Positions 1 through 13,400 of a stretch of 64,000 bases of DNA are shown in pieces. Under the pieces are notes generated by a model. The model was given only the letters and a program-made list of their open reading frames with translations, was not told the origin of the DNA and did not search any database. Made by a program: the position numbers and the translations under genes. The stretch is from Diploscapter coronatus (taxonomy: Eukaryota; Nematoda; Chromadorea; Rhabditida; Rhabditidae), in NCBI GenBank assembly GCA_964036155.1, contig OZ038423.1, positions 50,545,249-50,609,248 on the forward strand. The letters run 5' to 3'. The number at the start of each line of letters is the position of its first letter. Within the stretch, counting starts at the first letter, position 1.

Positions 1-3000
1 CTGCTTCAGATCCTCTAGTTTTGCCAGTGACTGTTCGCGACGGATCTGACTAACGGTGCGCTGCTCCTGAAATAAAAGGTTTTGAATGATTAGGAAATCT
101 AATAAAGTAGTATGCATGATAAGATTTCGAACAAAATTCTGAAATAGAATTTTGATCATAAAATCTTTCAAAATGAAATTTAGCTAAATTAAAAAAAAAA
201 AAATCTACCTCAACAGTAAATAGATCCTGTACTCCGTTGATTCCATCAGACACGATGGACTGACTCTTATCGACCACTCTGCCAGCGATGTCGACAGCGG
301 CCTTTGCTTGAGTCACAGCCACTTCCCCAACAGCCTTCACGCCCGTCTCGATGCCTGTCTGAATCGAGTCTGCAGCACTCTTCGTATGAGTCACGACAGT
401 CTTCGTTCCCTGCACGGCAGTCTGAGCAACTTTCTCTGCCCCTTGAGCGACTTGGCCTTGAATCGACTTTGCACGAGCACTGAAAATAATTCATTTTTGG
501 AATAAAAATGCCATCTGTAATGATTCAAACACGTGAAAATCTACTCCTAACTAGGCGTATTGCATGACAATGATAACTAATTTGTAAGATAAATTATTTT
601 TAGTTTTAGTCAAATCTACTCGAACTGTATCTATTTTCTTAGCAGGAAAGAAATTACCTCAAAGTTCTTCCCAGTTTTCCGAAAGAACGTCTGGCTGCAT
701 TTGGAGAGAATCTGCCGATTCCAGTTGGAGTGGGAGGAGCATCCAATTCAGAGAACGAGCGGGGACGGTCTTCACTACTCTGGGAATTCGGGGAGCGGGA
801 ACGGCGACGGACATCAATTGCTGAAATCAGTCAAATAAATTGTTGTTTTTAGAAAAACCTACGCAGTACATGCATATTCAAATGAAAACTTCATCTGCTT
901 TTCATTCTCAATTAAATTCATTTCAAATTCAAACTCGATGAATTTGTCAATGGGACGGTACGTGGGTTTGGCAAAAATTTAAAGAAAATTTTCAAGTAAT
1001 TCTCAAAAATACGAAGAAAAAAATGCAAACCCGAAGCAGTAGCCTCCGAATAAGTCCTTCGCTTTTCACCAGGTTCTTCAGGAGATTCAATCTTGTTCGT
1101 CTCTTCCGAAATCGAGGGCAAATATGTCTCACTTGTCATCAGTTTTGACTGCGAATTAGACTATTTTTAAATTGAAAAAGTTTAATACTTTTTAAATCTA
1201 ACCTGATCGTCGACGTCACTTGCCGAATCAGAATCCTCCGTCTTGAAGGACTGACTTGCATCCTGATAGGATCCCAGGGAGAAATCGACTTTGGAAGGAT
1301 CTGCCTCTGAGCCCGGAATGTCAATTGCACGTTCAATTTCTTCCTTCTGTTCAGCTCCACTCTTCTGCTCAATTTCAGATACGTCGACAGGGTCAGTCGA
1401 TTTTGCAGACTTCTGAAAACATTATCATTTACTTGCTTTCTTTCTAATCTGAAATAATTTTGTTTAATTTACTCGCTATTTTCATTTTATCTTATAAGAA
1501 AATATTGCTGATGAAAAAACCAAATGATTTGCCAATTTATTAAAATGATCTTCAATTTATGGAATTCTTTTAAAAATAGAAAAAAAACCTACAGCAGGTG
1601 TCTGTGGAGGCGTTCGGACATGCTCTGGGTCAAAGATTTCCTTCTTCTTCTCAGTAATGTCACCCATAATGCTAGAGAATTCCTTGTAAACTGAGACAGA
1701 AACGATCTCTTCCATGCTGAAAACAGCAGCTTTGCAAGAAAATTATATTGGATTTTTCAATAACTCAGGAGATTCATTAAATAGTGCAGTTTGCTGTATT
1801 CTTTTTCTTCTAAAAAAATTCAGAACTGCTATCGCATTAAGCGTGTATTTGAAAAATGCTTGAAAAAGACAGCTCTTCTACCATAAATTTTTCAAAAATC
1901 GAATAAAATAGCATACTTGGCAACCATTCCATATAGGTCAGGACCGTTTTCCTTGACGAGTGGATGAGAGACATCGGGATCAAACATCAAGCAATTCGGC
2001 GTGATCAGGAGGGTGCCATTTACATTTCCATCAGATTCGGTAAGTTGCTTTACCTGAACATTCAATGCCGTCCTTCAAGTTACCTTCTTTCTTCTTACCT
2101 TAATCTTAAGGAATCTTTGGAGGCAGTCCTCGTCAGCATCCTCACTCTGCGTGCTCGACCCGACCGGCGCACTCTTCGTCTTCGTCAATGAGCCGCGTCT
2201 CGCAGGAATTGCACCTCCAGGGCCTTTCCGAATACCGTCAGCTGAATTGTAAGGAATTGTATTCTCGTCTTTTTTATATTTCGAATAAGTTTTTAAACAT
2301 TCAGGCAGAAAAATTTCGATAATTTCTAGTATCTTGTCAGGAAAAATGATTATTCTCTTCCAAAGAAGAATAAGTTTCAGCATTCACAACATTAGAAACT
2401 GTTCAAACTTTGTTTTCGCAAAAAGATACAACAGCGCAAGTATTTTCATTTGTTATTCAAACCTTGGTTTTTATTTCAAAAATAAACAATCATAATTCTC
2501 ATACCCATGCTTTCGTGCCCCGCCGCGATGGGATTGAGCTTGGTTCCCTGTGCTCCGGCCGCACACGCACTTGACTCATTGAAAACGTCGTCGTTCTTGA
2601 TAGGAACGAGTATTTTCTGGCCGGGGAAAACCTGCAAACAAGATATCACTGCACGATACAGAGCCACGGAATAAATTATAAGAGATTACTTGGAAAATCG
2701 GCCTGCTTTTGATCATAAATTTGATGATGCAAATGAAGAAAACGCGCGATGCACGCAAGCTGACGGAAAAACAAGTGGTTGGTAAAATGCGTGAGAGTAA
2801 GTCGTTTTCGAACACCCTTTTTCAACTCATGTTTCATTTGATTTTTCCATTTGTTTTAAGTTAATTACTATCGTTTTTGTTATTCTACCAGCTGCTGTTT
2901 TTATCACATCTTTTAATTCATTTTAAAGAACTAAAATATTCACCATTCTGGATCCCATTTTGTTGAGTTTGGCCAGCTCCCCAACAGTGCAGTCGTGCAC

Positions 3001-6000
3001 AGCGGCAATCCGCTCTATCGTATCAGTATCGCTAACTGTGTATTCCATCTGAAAACGGTCCATTATTAGTGATTCTCGAGATACGAGATTTTTTGCCAAC
3101 GGTAGTAGTTATGCAAATCGTAGTGTAAACGCAGTGCGTGAAAAGAGACTTTCTATTCTCCTTCTCGATGGCAGAAAAGAGTCGCGCACATCCCGCTGCC
3201 TTCAGATTTCAGCAATGCAATGCAAAACCCAGAGCTGCAACTGAACAGAGCAGCTGCTTCTTATCGAATTTGTGGGGGCGTCACAATGCAAAAAGCAGCT
3301 AAAGTAAGCAGAGAAGAAGTAATCGCTGGAAGACGGAGGCAAATGAAATGAGCAGGGTGGTGGGTTTCAAATATTTCAAACGGAAATTGCAAAACTCGCA
3401 CATTTCCGGTTTGGACAGCGAGACGACGGGGACAAAGATAATAGCCCTTGGAATGGTTAAATAAGCGATGTCGTGTTTTGGAAACCGGTAGAAAATTGTC
3501 AATCGATACAAATTTTGATTCAAAACAATCAGTGAAATTCATTAGAAAAAAGCCGACCTTCAATCAACAAAATGACAACATATGGAGAGAAAATCTAATT
3601 AGGTTAGAAGATTGCTATCAGTCTGTTATATGAATCCAGCACAATAAAGATCGAACATTCTAGATTCAGATCATCTTCACAGAACTTCCTATAGGGCTGA
3701 CGATGCAAGCCAACATTTCAAGGGAAAAAAATTAGAATTTCGAAATTTTCACCTAATCTATGCTTATGAAAAGGGGATTGCTGCCGCCAGTGGACTGGCC
3801 AGTGCAAATTGCCTTATCGAAATGGGTGAAAATCGAATGGAATGGAAAGGAAGGGAATCGATAAAACAATAGAGAGGAATCACAACACAAAGAGAAGGGA
3901 ATTAGAGAGGAGAACAGGGAGAAATGAAGAGGGAGGGCGGGAGGTAACGAGGCTGACAGGAACAGGACGGAAAAGGAGTGCTGGTATTCGAGATGAAGAC
4001 TGAAACATACAGGATGTTCAACGGACATCTGACAAGAGGAGAGGGGAAAACGTGGATAAACTTTTTGCAAGCTGGCAGAGTGCGAATTGCTTATCAGGAG
4101 AGGCGAATCTCCTCCTGCTTCTCGACCCCGTCTTCTTCCTCTTGTCCCTTTCCCTCCAACCTCTTCTCTTTCGGTTCCCGAAATGCCATTGTTTTTCTTG
4201 AATGAGTGGAGTGTGCAGCTGCTCCTCCATGTGTCTGCTACCCCTTTCCTTCTTTCCTTTCCTCTATTTTGCCCATTTTCGGCCTCTTTTTCACACTTTC
4301 ACGTTGTTTCTGCTTGTCATCTTTCAATTTTGCAGTCCAGCGCTGAAAAACAACGACGAAAGTTGCGTATTACGGCACAAATAATAGATTTTTTTACTGA
4401 AATTTGGGGAAGGAGTGATACAAAATAAGAGAATGTTTTATGGACCGACAGGGCATTGAAAAACCGTTCGAGAATAGCAACAAAGCAGATAAGAGAGAAA
4501 CAAGCTAATTGATTCGACCAATCGGTTGATAAAAAATGAATGCATTATCATTAACTGCACTTCCAAGTTTTCTGACATCACATGAATATTATTACTTCAT
4601 TGCTGAATTCGAGTTTTGCTCGAAGGAAAAGGACCAATATGAAAACTAAAAAACTCGATAGAATTGAAGCGAAAAATGTAAGAAGAAATGTGCGGAGACC
4701 ACGAGGAAGAAAAACCACTGCAGAATTGGATTTAGGCGATCAAAATAAGTGAAATATGAGCGAAACGAGGGAAGAGTGGAGGAAGAAGACGGGAAGGGGA
4801 GATTGCTTCCAAAATGGGGCTGGAATGGGTCTTCAGACTAGAAGTTGATGGCATGGCTCCCATTGGCAGTTTTTTTTTTCGTAGTTGTGCCACATTTGGT
4901 TGACTTTTTGCCCGTTTCTTTATCACTCTCCCTCAGTTCCCTGCTATTTTCAAGCCATTTCCATCGCATCGACCTCCTTCAAATGCACATTTCACATTCC
5001 CCGTCCCCAGTCGCACTCGCATTCGGGCATCTAACTTATTCTGTTTCGAGCTTTCGATTCGTTTCTTTAATTTTGCCCCGACATGTGGCTGTGTCGTATA
5101 TCAGACGACTCTCCATCTTCAAGCCTTCTTTCCAATTCTAAGATCTTCATAATCTCGGCTAGTTGTTCTCTTTTAGCCGCATCGTGACATTGACGCAATT
5201 GCACTGCTTGGAATGGAAAATGAGCTGATGAAAAGAAAAGAAGCAAAGACGAAGAAGCTAAAGAACGAAAGAGAAAGAAAAGACGGGAGGAACACGCAAA
5301 TTGAACTCAACCATCAAATGGAGATGAAGAAATTAAGAAGTCATTTCGAAGACAAAAGATGTTTTCGGACCTTGTAGTAACAAATTGAATTGAAGCCAAA
5401 ATATGATCAAACGCATTTCACATTTGATAACATTTTTGCAATTTTCTGCTTATTGAAGGTTCAGAGTCATTGGAACAAACATATAATTTTATAAATAAGC
5501 AGCTATCGAGGACTATTATTTTCTACTAGAAGACTAAAAAGCGTAAACAGTTTGGAAAATCATCATTATTGATCGTAGAAGGTTAATATCGAAAATGAAA
5601 CTGAACATTGGTGATCCAGCCACTCACAAAGAATACAAAATAAACGGGGAACGGTCACTGCGCACCAGAGTAATAACTCCGTAGAAGAAATCATGTATCG
5701 GGTACTACCTTCGTCTATCACAAATTTGAGACATTCAAAGCATCATGAAATTATTTGTATCAAACCTACCACCTCTAATGTGAATTATTTAGATTACAAT
5801 TGAAATTTTTACGATATTATAGAAAAGAGATAGGATAGAGGTAGGTAGGTAAGGAGATAGGGTAGGGTAGAGGGTAAGGTAAGGCAGGATAGATTCAAGT
5901 AAAATCGCAAATTAGTTGAACATATCTTCATTGACTTATTTAAATATACTTGGTGTAATTTTGCTCATTTCAATACGACGTCTTTATAGAAAGTTAGGTT

Positions 6001-6578
6001 TCAAAGCGACTCTTTTTTAGAAATACCCTAGTTGAACAGTTGGTGCGCAGTGGCATACATTCAAATAAAAAATGAATGAAGATGACGCAAAAAAATTGTT
6101 TGAAATTAGGGCAAAAGATGGTGAAAAAGAGTGAATAGAGTGGAAAGCGAACGGTTCGATATAGGAAAAATGGAATTGATGATGGAAAGAGGGTCAAATT
6201 GCAGACAAACTGATAAAGTCGGGAAAAAAGCGAATGGGAAGCCATAATCTGACGCGAGTTTAGTTGACTTTTTGTCGCAGCAACATCGTATAGATTATCG
6301 CATTTATGACTCAATGGCCATATTTCAAGTTTTCGCTTTCAAACAAATACACCGCTGGTGGCTTATAATCTAAACTTTCATGGACAAAGAAATAGGAAAA
6401 TTGAATTTGATACCTGAAACCGAAATTGGAATTCTGGTAGAGCATTTGGAGGTGCCGAGGTTACGGTAGTCTCTGTGGGTTCTTTCTGTTTAGATCGGAA
6501 TCTTGACGGAGAAAGGGCTCTTAGTGAACGAGCGCGAATGAGTTTGAGCTGATCGGTCAGTTCGGTTATGGTAGTCAT
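1..6578 (-). CDS. lmd-3: lmd-3 / OXR1-type LysM protein, 3' end beyond the window
   Basis: Multi-exon gene read leftwards. Exon 1 (6578-6414, 55 codons, MTTITELTDQ...) has an acceptor TTTCAG three bases before its ATG, which fits trans-splicing. After a 3.4 kb intron, exon 2 (3048-2944) encodes a LysM motif (YTVSDTDTIERIAA...VGELAKLNKM), completed by FPGQKILVP in the next exon (from 2631). Exons around 2245-2110, 2065-1925 and 1726-1594 give the GRAM-like segment of OXR1 proteins (GTLLITPNCLMFDPDVSHP, then MEEIVSVSVYKEFSS). Acidic and serine-rich linkers follow at 1413-1035, an RRRSRSPNSQSSED stretch at 817-660, and an alanine-rich helical region at 482-214. The last visible exon (66-1) is still open. 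The TLDc domain expected for the family lies off the left edge. Known role: LMD-3/OXR1 proteins protect against oxidative damage. Family call is confident; joining exon 1 is supported by phase only. Confidence 0.85.
6414..6578 (-). CDS. lmd-3: Candidate first coding exon of lmd-3 (long isoform)
   Basis: This 55-codon open exon begins MTTITELTDQLKLIRARS, contains a basic serine/arginine stretch, and ends on a codon boundary at a GTATCA donor. The next exon, at 3048, also starts on a codon boundary and its first codon is itself ATG, directly after an AG acceptor. The locus could therefore make a long protein from 6578 and a shorter one starting at the LysM motif. The join is inferred from phase and composition. 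Confidence 0.55.
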
Positions 6579-9500
6579 TTGCTGAAATGGCACTGTTAAC
6601 TGCATCCTTGCAACGAATGCAATGCGAATGTCTCGAAGATAGAGTATAGAAAGGTAGAGGGCAAACAGGACTAATTGACTATTCATAAGCTGAGACTTCA
6701 TGTGCAAATGAGCGATGATTGGTGCTGCTGGAGGAACAGAACAAGGAGAGTTGCGTGAGGCAGATAGAGAGAAGTTGAAAAAGGACTGATACTGAATTCG
6801 AGGCAAATAAGCCTAGACAAGAAGGGGAGGAAGTGGAAAGCCAAGAGATAGAGAGATGGGGTTGGACTGGGCTAATTGAAAGATGAGGGGGCTTTGACAG
6901 AGGAAGGATTGCGGCACGAAACTGGACCAACTAGATAGAGCAACTTGAAAAAGGTGCTAATTTTCGATGAAAAGGTGCTGAAAGAGCCAACATCGCATGC
7001 TCTTTACAGACATAAACCTATAATAAATCATCGAAAAGAGTAAAGCACAAACATTATTCATTTCCAATCGTATCTAGTAGATATAGACAGACTTATTTTA
7101 GCACAAGTGATAGATTATCATTTCACAGCTTCAGAGAATCTTCATGCGAAACTTCTCGTCGAAATAGGAAAAAGGATATAGAAAAGTTACACGACTAAAC
7201 TACAATTCGAAGAAAGGGAATGAGGGAATGGAGTGAGTGAGAACGAGAAGACGTGGAAAAATTTATGAAGATATAAAATCAGACATTCCGAATTTCATCT
7301 AACACGAGTCATATGGACAAAAACGGCGCGAATGCACAAAATGAAAATGCAACTCTCTCTGCACAGCTTCACATATCTTTCGACTCGTTGACTCTTCAAC
7401 ATCCCGCTTCATCTCGTAACTCGTCAGCCTCAATCTCAGTTTCTGTCTCCCCTCTTCCTCTTTTGTCCTCTTTTCATATCCCCTCCTCTTCCTCTCCTTC
7501 CTTAGCTAAATCCCTCGACATCTCCAAATCTCTAAATAAATCCAATGGCCGTGCCGCAAAAGACGAGGGCTTATTTTATCACTTATCAGCGGAAAAGAGA
7601 CAGGCTGCGGGCTGCAGGCAAATTGGATAAATGAATAAATGGGACACGCTATTTCGCATGAGCACGTTTTGGATATCTCAATATTGCACATTTCAAAACA
7701 ACTAATGAAATAATCTCATCAAGGTAGATAAATGACAAATGGATATTTGGTGATTCACGTATTCAAGTTTTTTGATCAAAAATGAATACTTTGAATAATG
7801 CGTGGAGAAATATGTTAGACGTTTATCATTATCTCTCAGCATCATTGAGCACTAATCCTATTATTCAAACATATACATTAGCAATGAAAGTTATTGTCGA
7901 TGAACGATTATTTGGAATAAAGTGGAAAAGACGCATTTTTGCTCTTCCTCTTTTGAGCATCAAAATACGCACTCAGACGTAATTGTTCATTTGGCGATTT
8001 TCCTCGTTCCTTCATCGAAATTAACGGGATTTTCGCCATGAACATCTTCCAGTTATTGCATTCTATCGATATTGTTAAAAATTAATCGATAATTAACACA
8101 AAATTGAGGAAAAAAGAAACAAGAGTATCATCAAATTGAAGAAGATACGCAGTTTACAAAAGGAGGAGAAAGGTACGCATCCTTTTTCTTTATTCCAAGT
8201 TATCGTTCATCGACAATATGCAATCTCACGTTTTCATAATAATAATAATATAATGAATAAGATAATTGGATATAAAAATTTTGTAAGAAGATGAAGTAAT
8301 TCATCAAAATAAGTTAATTATCAGCGTAAGGTAGGGACCACGATTTTAGTTTCGGAAGAATTCATTCCGATTCTTTTCCCGAAACAAAATGAAGATCAAC
8401 TCCACTTTTCCAACATGTTCACTCTTGTAAATACCTGCTCTTTTATTGTAATTTTTGCAATTTCTCTAAAACTTGACAGAAAACGGCACGACGACGAAAG
8501 TTTTGACTAAAAAATAAAGCTACAGTATTTTAGTGACTATAAAAACGACGTGCAACGTTGCATTTTCGACCGAAACTGAAGAAGACATCTGTGTGAATGA
8601 AAATGAGTTGAGATTGAACATGTTGTTACTTGATACCTCCTCCTCCTCTCATTCAACATCAGTTTCTGTTTCGGTTTCTGCATCGAAATCCTTTTATCGT
8701 TGCTTGGTTAGCTGCATCTTCCTTCAGCCACTGGGTGAGCGAGTCTTTCATTTGCAGTACACGAACCTTTTGCTTCAGGGCCTTGGCCCTTTCTCTTCTC
8801 TGTGAGTCGGCGACGAACATAAATATTTGCATACTATGCAGCGAGGAAAGACAGAGACAGAGTCCCAGAGGCAAGATGCAAGGCCGAGGCAGCCGGCTGC
8901 AGAGCGAAAGGTCCGTTGTCCGTTCAGGTGCAGCAGGAAATAGAACAGGCAATCGAGAGGTGGAGAGAGGGGAAAGGAGAGAAGTCGCGCAGTCTGTCTG
9001 TTTCTCTGTACAGCAGCAGCAGCAGTTCAAGACCTCCCCCAGGCCATTTTGGTCGATCTGAAGCTCCATCTGTATTAGTCACAGTTGAGAGACTGTTCGC
9101 GATTTTCACTGTCAATTTCACTTTTTCTGTGTCTTCTTTAATTTGGCCTTGCAAACCGATTTCTGAGCAATATTGTATTGAATTTGTTCTTTTATAGCAT
9201 CTTAATTCATGAGAATATTATTTGATGTAGTAAAGATCATCTTATTCTTATACTATTTTGTAACAATTAGATTTCTAACGAGTTCTATTCGATGTCTTTT
9301 TGTTATTTGGAATGATCTCTGATCACCACTTTTTCCTGCTCTTCTTCTGCTCTTTTGGATTTTTTTTTCTATTTTCTCTTACAATTGCCTATCAAATTTC
9401 TGTGTGATTTCTGGCATATCGTCGTTAAATTCTCTTAATTTGTTCGGTAATTTTAAATAACTGTTGTGGTACGAAAATTGTATTGAATCGACATTATTCG

Positions 9501-10410
9501 TATTTGCATAACGCTCTCGCAACGATTCGAGAGAGGGATGGAGAATGGATTGAGGACTGAGAGAGTTTGAGATGGAGAGGGAGAAAGAGGATAGAAAGAC
9601 AAGAGGTTCGTCTTTGCAGTGAGGCATTGAGCTGCTGCTGGAGGGATAGAGTACAAGTCAAACGATGCAAATGGAAATGCGGAAGAGAATATGAAAGTGT
9701 TCAGAGAAGGGAAGAACAGTTAAAGGACCACACACACAACACAACATAGAGCAAGGAACGGCATGTCAAGAAGAGAATCAAACATCTAGATATCCTTAAT
9801 CCCACTGCAATGTAAAAGTGAACATGCAAGCTCCATCACATCTCTCATGGCTTGAATTTCTAAGCTGCAGATCAAAAATTTAAATTTGACTTGCAGCAAA
9901 AGAGTACAAAATATCCGTCTAATGTTCGAATTTGCAATGCAAAAGCTAACATTTTGCAGACTGGAAGCTAAAAATATGCGATCTTCATGAATTATGAAGA
10001 GCTTTTCTGAAAGAAAGCAATATGCAGAGAACAGACCTAAATCGATCGATCGATTTTCGAATAAAAATGTTTTCGCCTATCACTGTCCAAATAAAGAATT
10101 TTCGATAAGATCGTCTTCTTTTCTTTCTTCCTATTCTCAACTAAAGCGCTGTATTTCTCCCTCTTGTTTTACCGTAATGAACTCGAAGCTCTGCAATCTA
10201 AAATTAGTTCTCGAAATTGTTTTCGCTGACCGGTTGTCGACTTTTCGCGCTCCTCTTGTTTTGCACTAATTATTCCCATTCTCAACAACAATTTTCTCAA
10301 TTCCTTGTAAAAACATTTAAAATATCAATCTTCAGGAAGATCGAGAAGAGCGAAAATTTATGGATTGAAAATCAGTGTATTTACACACAATCGATAGCTC
10401 AATGTCGAGA
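6579..10410. other. Intergenic stretch, mostly noncoding
   Basis: There is no convincing multi-exon gene here. It contains purine- or pyrimidine-rich runs, a short ATA microsatellite near 8240 and a (CAG)5 run near 9010. One minus-strand reading frame at about 8665-8840 has protein-like composition and is listed separately. The right end probably holds the promoter of the BRICHOS gene that starts at 10411. I saw no tRNA-like box B motif or CRISPR-like array. Confidence 0.5.
8665..8840 (-). other. Possible exon with a charged helical reading frame
   Basis: The minus-strand frame runs from an ATG near 8832 and contains SQRRERAKALKQKVRVLQMK followed by a SLTQWLKEDAANQATIKG segment. This looks like a coiled coil and is more protein-like than the surrounding DNA. 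A possible acceptor (CTCACAG) precedes RRERAK. I found no good donor; the frame simply ends in a stop. It could be a terminal exon of an unrecognised gene or a chance frame, and I cannot connect it to a neighbour. Confidence 0.2.
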
Positions 10411-13400
10411 ATGCCTATGAAGTTCCAGCCGCTCGAAAACGAGCCACGAGCAAGAGGTAGGAACATCAAAGTAGCATAATTTAAAATGTCTTGGGAATAT
10501 CAATATCAGGAAGAATTAAAATCATTTTTTACAGGGTGAGTCGTTACTATAGCTTCATAAATTAGCATATAAAAGCTTGAATGTGTATCTGGCTATGGCA
10601 AATCATTTACGAAGAATACCGCAATGTTAGAAATTCAGCGATAATGATAGATTCCTACATTCAGGCGAATTGATTCGATTCCATAGGCGAAGGTGGAAAA
10701 TGATTATTCCCTAAATTTTACTTGGTTTTATTGTGGTATATCGGAAGAAAGGTGCCATAAATCCACAAATATTGGGCCAGGTCCAAGCTTTGTTAATGAT
10801 TGCATGATAGTGCATCAAACTTTTATTCGTCAAATCAATTGTACTTTATCTTGTCTTCAAATGACTTCTTTACCTAGCTAAATAAAATGATGAATGCCAT
10901 CAAGCCATTTTGTAGAAAGTTCATTTTGAGCAATAGCGCCGAAGATCAAAGTGAAGGGAGAAACTAGTTTGAGATCGAGAGAGCAAGTAGCCGAGCCTAA
11001 GCGGTCATTTTGAAGACATCGCTTTATCATCATTTCGGGTGTTCGGCTGCTTGTTGTTTGCATTTTGGTCGGCCTTCAGAGAACAGGGGATTTTGAAGGC
11101 AAACAGCGCGTGCGGACGAGCTGCACCAGAGTTCGCATATCAAGAAGGAAGAGCTGAGGGATGCAATAAGTGGAAGTGAACGGGAGTAACGCAACAGCTG
11201 AAGGAGGGAAATGATAAATGATTGAGAGATTACATGCGAAGAGGACCGTAAGCTGGACAAAAATGCGGGGAAGCTGAACGGGGAGGGGGAATGAAATGGA
11301 ACTGGCAAAGCACGAGAATGCAGACAGCGTTCTCAAGAGCTCTGCTTGGAAAGCTGAAAGACTGACCGACGAAGGACAACAGATCACAAACACTTTAGAC
11401 ACCTAGCAAGGGAAAACCGAACTCCTTGCGGCCCTTTTAGATCATAAAAAATCGCCAATCTTTCAGGTGCTCCGCCGTCCTATCGAAGTCACACTATGAC
11501 TGAGGACTCTTGGAGTGATTATTCGGCATCATCAGGTAGACACTGAGTATAAAAAATTATGATTTTTATTTCAAGGTATGGGTAAAAAGCGGAGCAGTTG
11601 GACGAATCTGATTGATGCTGATATCACCGCAAAAGTGCACAATTACAATATGCAACAACACCATAGAATGGTAAGGTTGTACATGAGAAAATGTTTGAAT
11701 TCAGCAGAGTCACACAAATGCACGTTATGTCAAATCATGTTACAATTTGCTCACAAAAATTGCACAGCTTTTGCTAGCCTTATATGTCAGCTTCAGCAGG
11801 CTCCTCCACCAGCTGTGGCGAGTAGGACCTCTTCTTATTCGACAGACATAGGAGTCGTTTCCGACATCTTTCATCAATACATGGTTTGTTTTGTTTGTCT
11901 GTCTGTGTAATCTATGTGCATTAGTAAAAGGGAAAATTCAATGAGCCAGGTTAGAGGAAATGCATTGTTCGCCATTTTGGAAATTTTGGCGGAATTAAAA
12001 AGAAAATGTTGTCTTGTTTGTGTTTGTCTACGTGCCAATTTCAGCCGGGTCGAACAGCTTCATTGACAGCGACGCCTCCTCAACCCGCCGGCACTCTACC
12101 TTCGCACTCACTGCCTGTCAGCAGGGCTCCTTCTGTCATCACCAATCCAATGCCCACGCCTCAGCAGCAGCCCGCTCAGTCTCATCCGTCCTATCAGCAA
12201 AAATCACAACAAGTCCGCTTTGTGTGTTGTCGAATTAATCCTTACACGATATAATCATTCCAGGAATCTCGATCAAAATCGGCTCAAAAGCAAGCAAAAA
12301 AACAGAAGAACACTCCGCCTGATGGGCAGAAGAGAAACCGACTCCAGGAAATGAAGACTTGGTTCTCGAGGTATCGAAACAAATATTCCCCTAGCTCTCC
12401 AAATGATAAATATTCCGACTCTAGACCGAGAAATATTTGGTGCTGCCTACTACTTCTAATGCTCATTGCTGGAGGAATTGTCGTGGCCATTGTGCTCTCA
12501 CAAGTTCTTCCTTTACCTTCAGTAAGCAATCAGTTTGTGGAACAAATCCGACAAAAAATTATCCATTTAGGAAGCTGTTTTCAATTGGCAAGCTCCAGGC
12601 AATTCTACTTCGGGAGGACAAGCGGGTCAAGTCAGGTATGCAATCCCGAATTTAGTGTTCATCTCAATCATACTCGTGAAAAACTCATTTCTGAATGCAT
12701 GAAATTGATCTTCAATCAATATTAGGGATTTGAGAATGTTTGCAGCTTTCATATTTCCCTGAAACTGATAGGGCTTACCCTGAATACTGACGGTCAGAGT
12801 TTTGCGCGGGTACCAAATTTCGTACTCGTACCCGACTCAATCAAAAATACCCATAAACTTTCTTTAAATACATAGTGATTTTGTAACAATTCTCTAAGAC
12901 CGATACATATTATTTTTGAGAAAATTTCTACATTTCTACACCATGAAAATGCAAAAATGAGGTTCTTAGACGAAAGTTAAATTTTGAATACGCGTATCCG
13001 ATCCGACGACATTTTTAAAGATAAGCCCAATCCGATTTGATCCAATCCGCCGGTATGGGTCGGATCCAACAAGCCTGCTTCCGAAGATCACTTACAGAAA
13101 AATATCTAAATCTCATCTCTTTGAAATAATCCCAATCAGAGATGACAATTTAGGATTGACATGAAAGTAGTGGACAAACAGTCTCGCTTCCAAATGCAAG
13201 GAGCTCCGCCTTTCAAAGGAAACTTCATCAATTACTACGACTTCAACAATGTAAGATAGCAGTTTGGAAAAGTACATGATATATAGGAGACATACTGGAT
13301 AAATCTACATGAGACAAACCAATCTCCTTAACGTTTTATGCACTTGAATATGATTTCTAACGACAATAGTCATCTAAGTTTCATCTAGACTGCTCATAAA

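Noticed and set aside
4087..4428. Plus-strand frame of 113 codons in the lmd-3 long intron
   Set aside because: Pyrimidine-rich composition (CTTCTTCCTCTTG type), no start context, no domain.
8630..9061. 143-codon plus-strand frame overlapping a 136-codon minus frame
   Set aside because: The frames are mutually antisense in a GC-richer patch. Only the 8665-8840 part of the minus frame looks protein-like and it is reported separately with low confidence.
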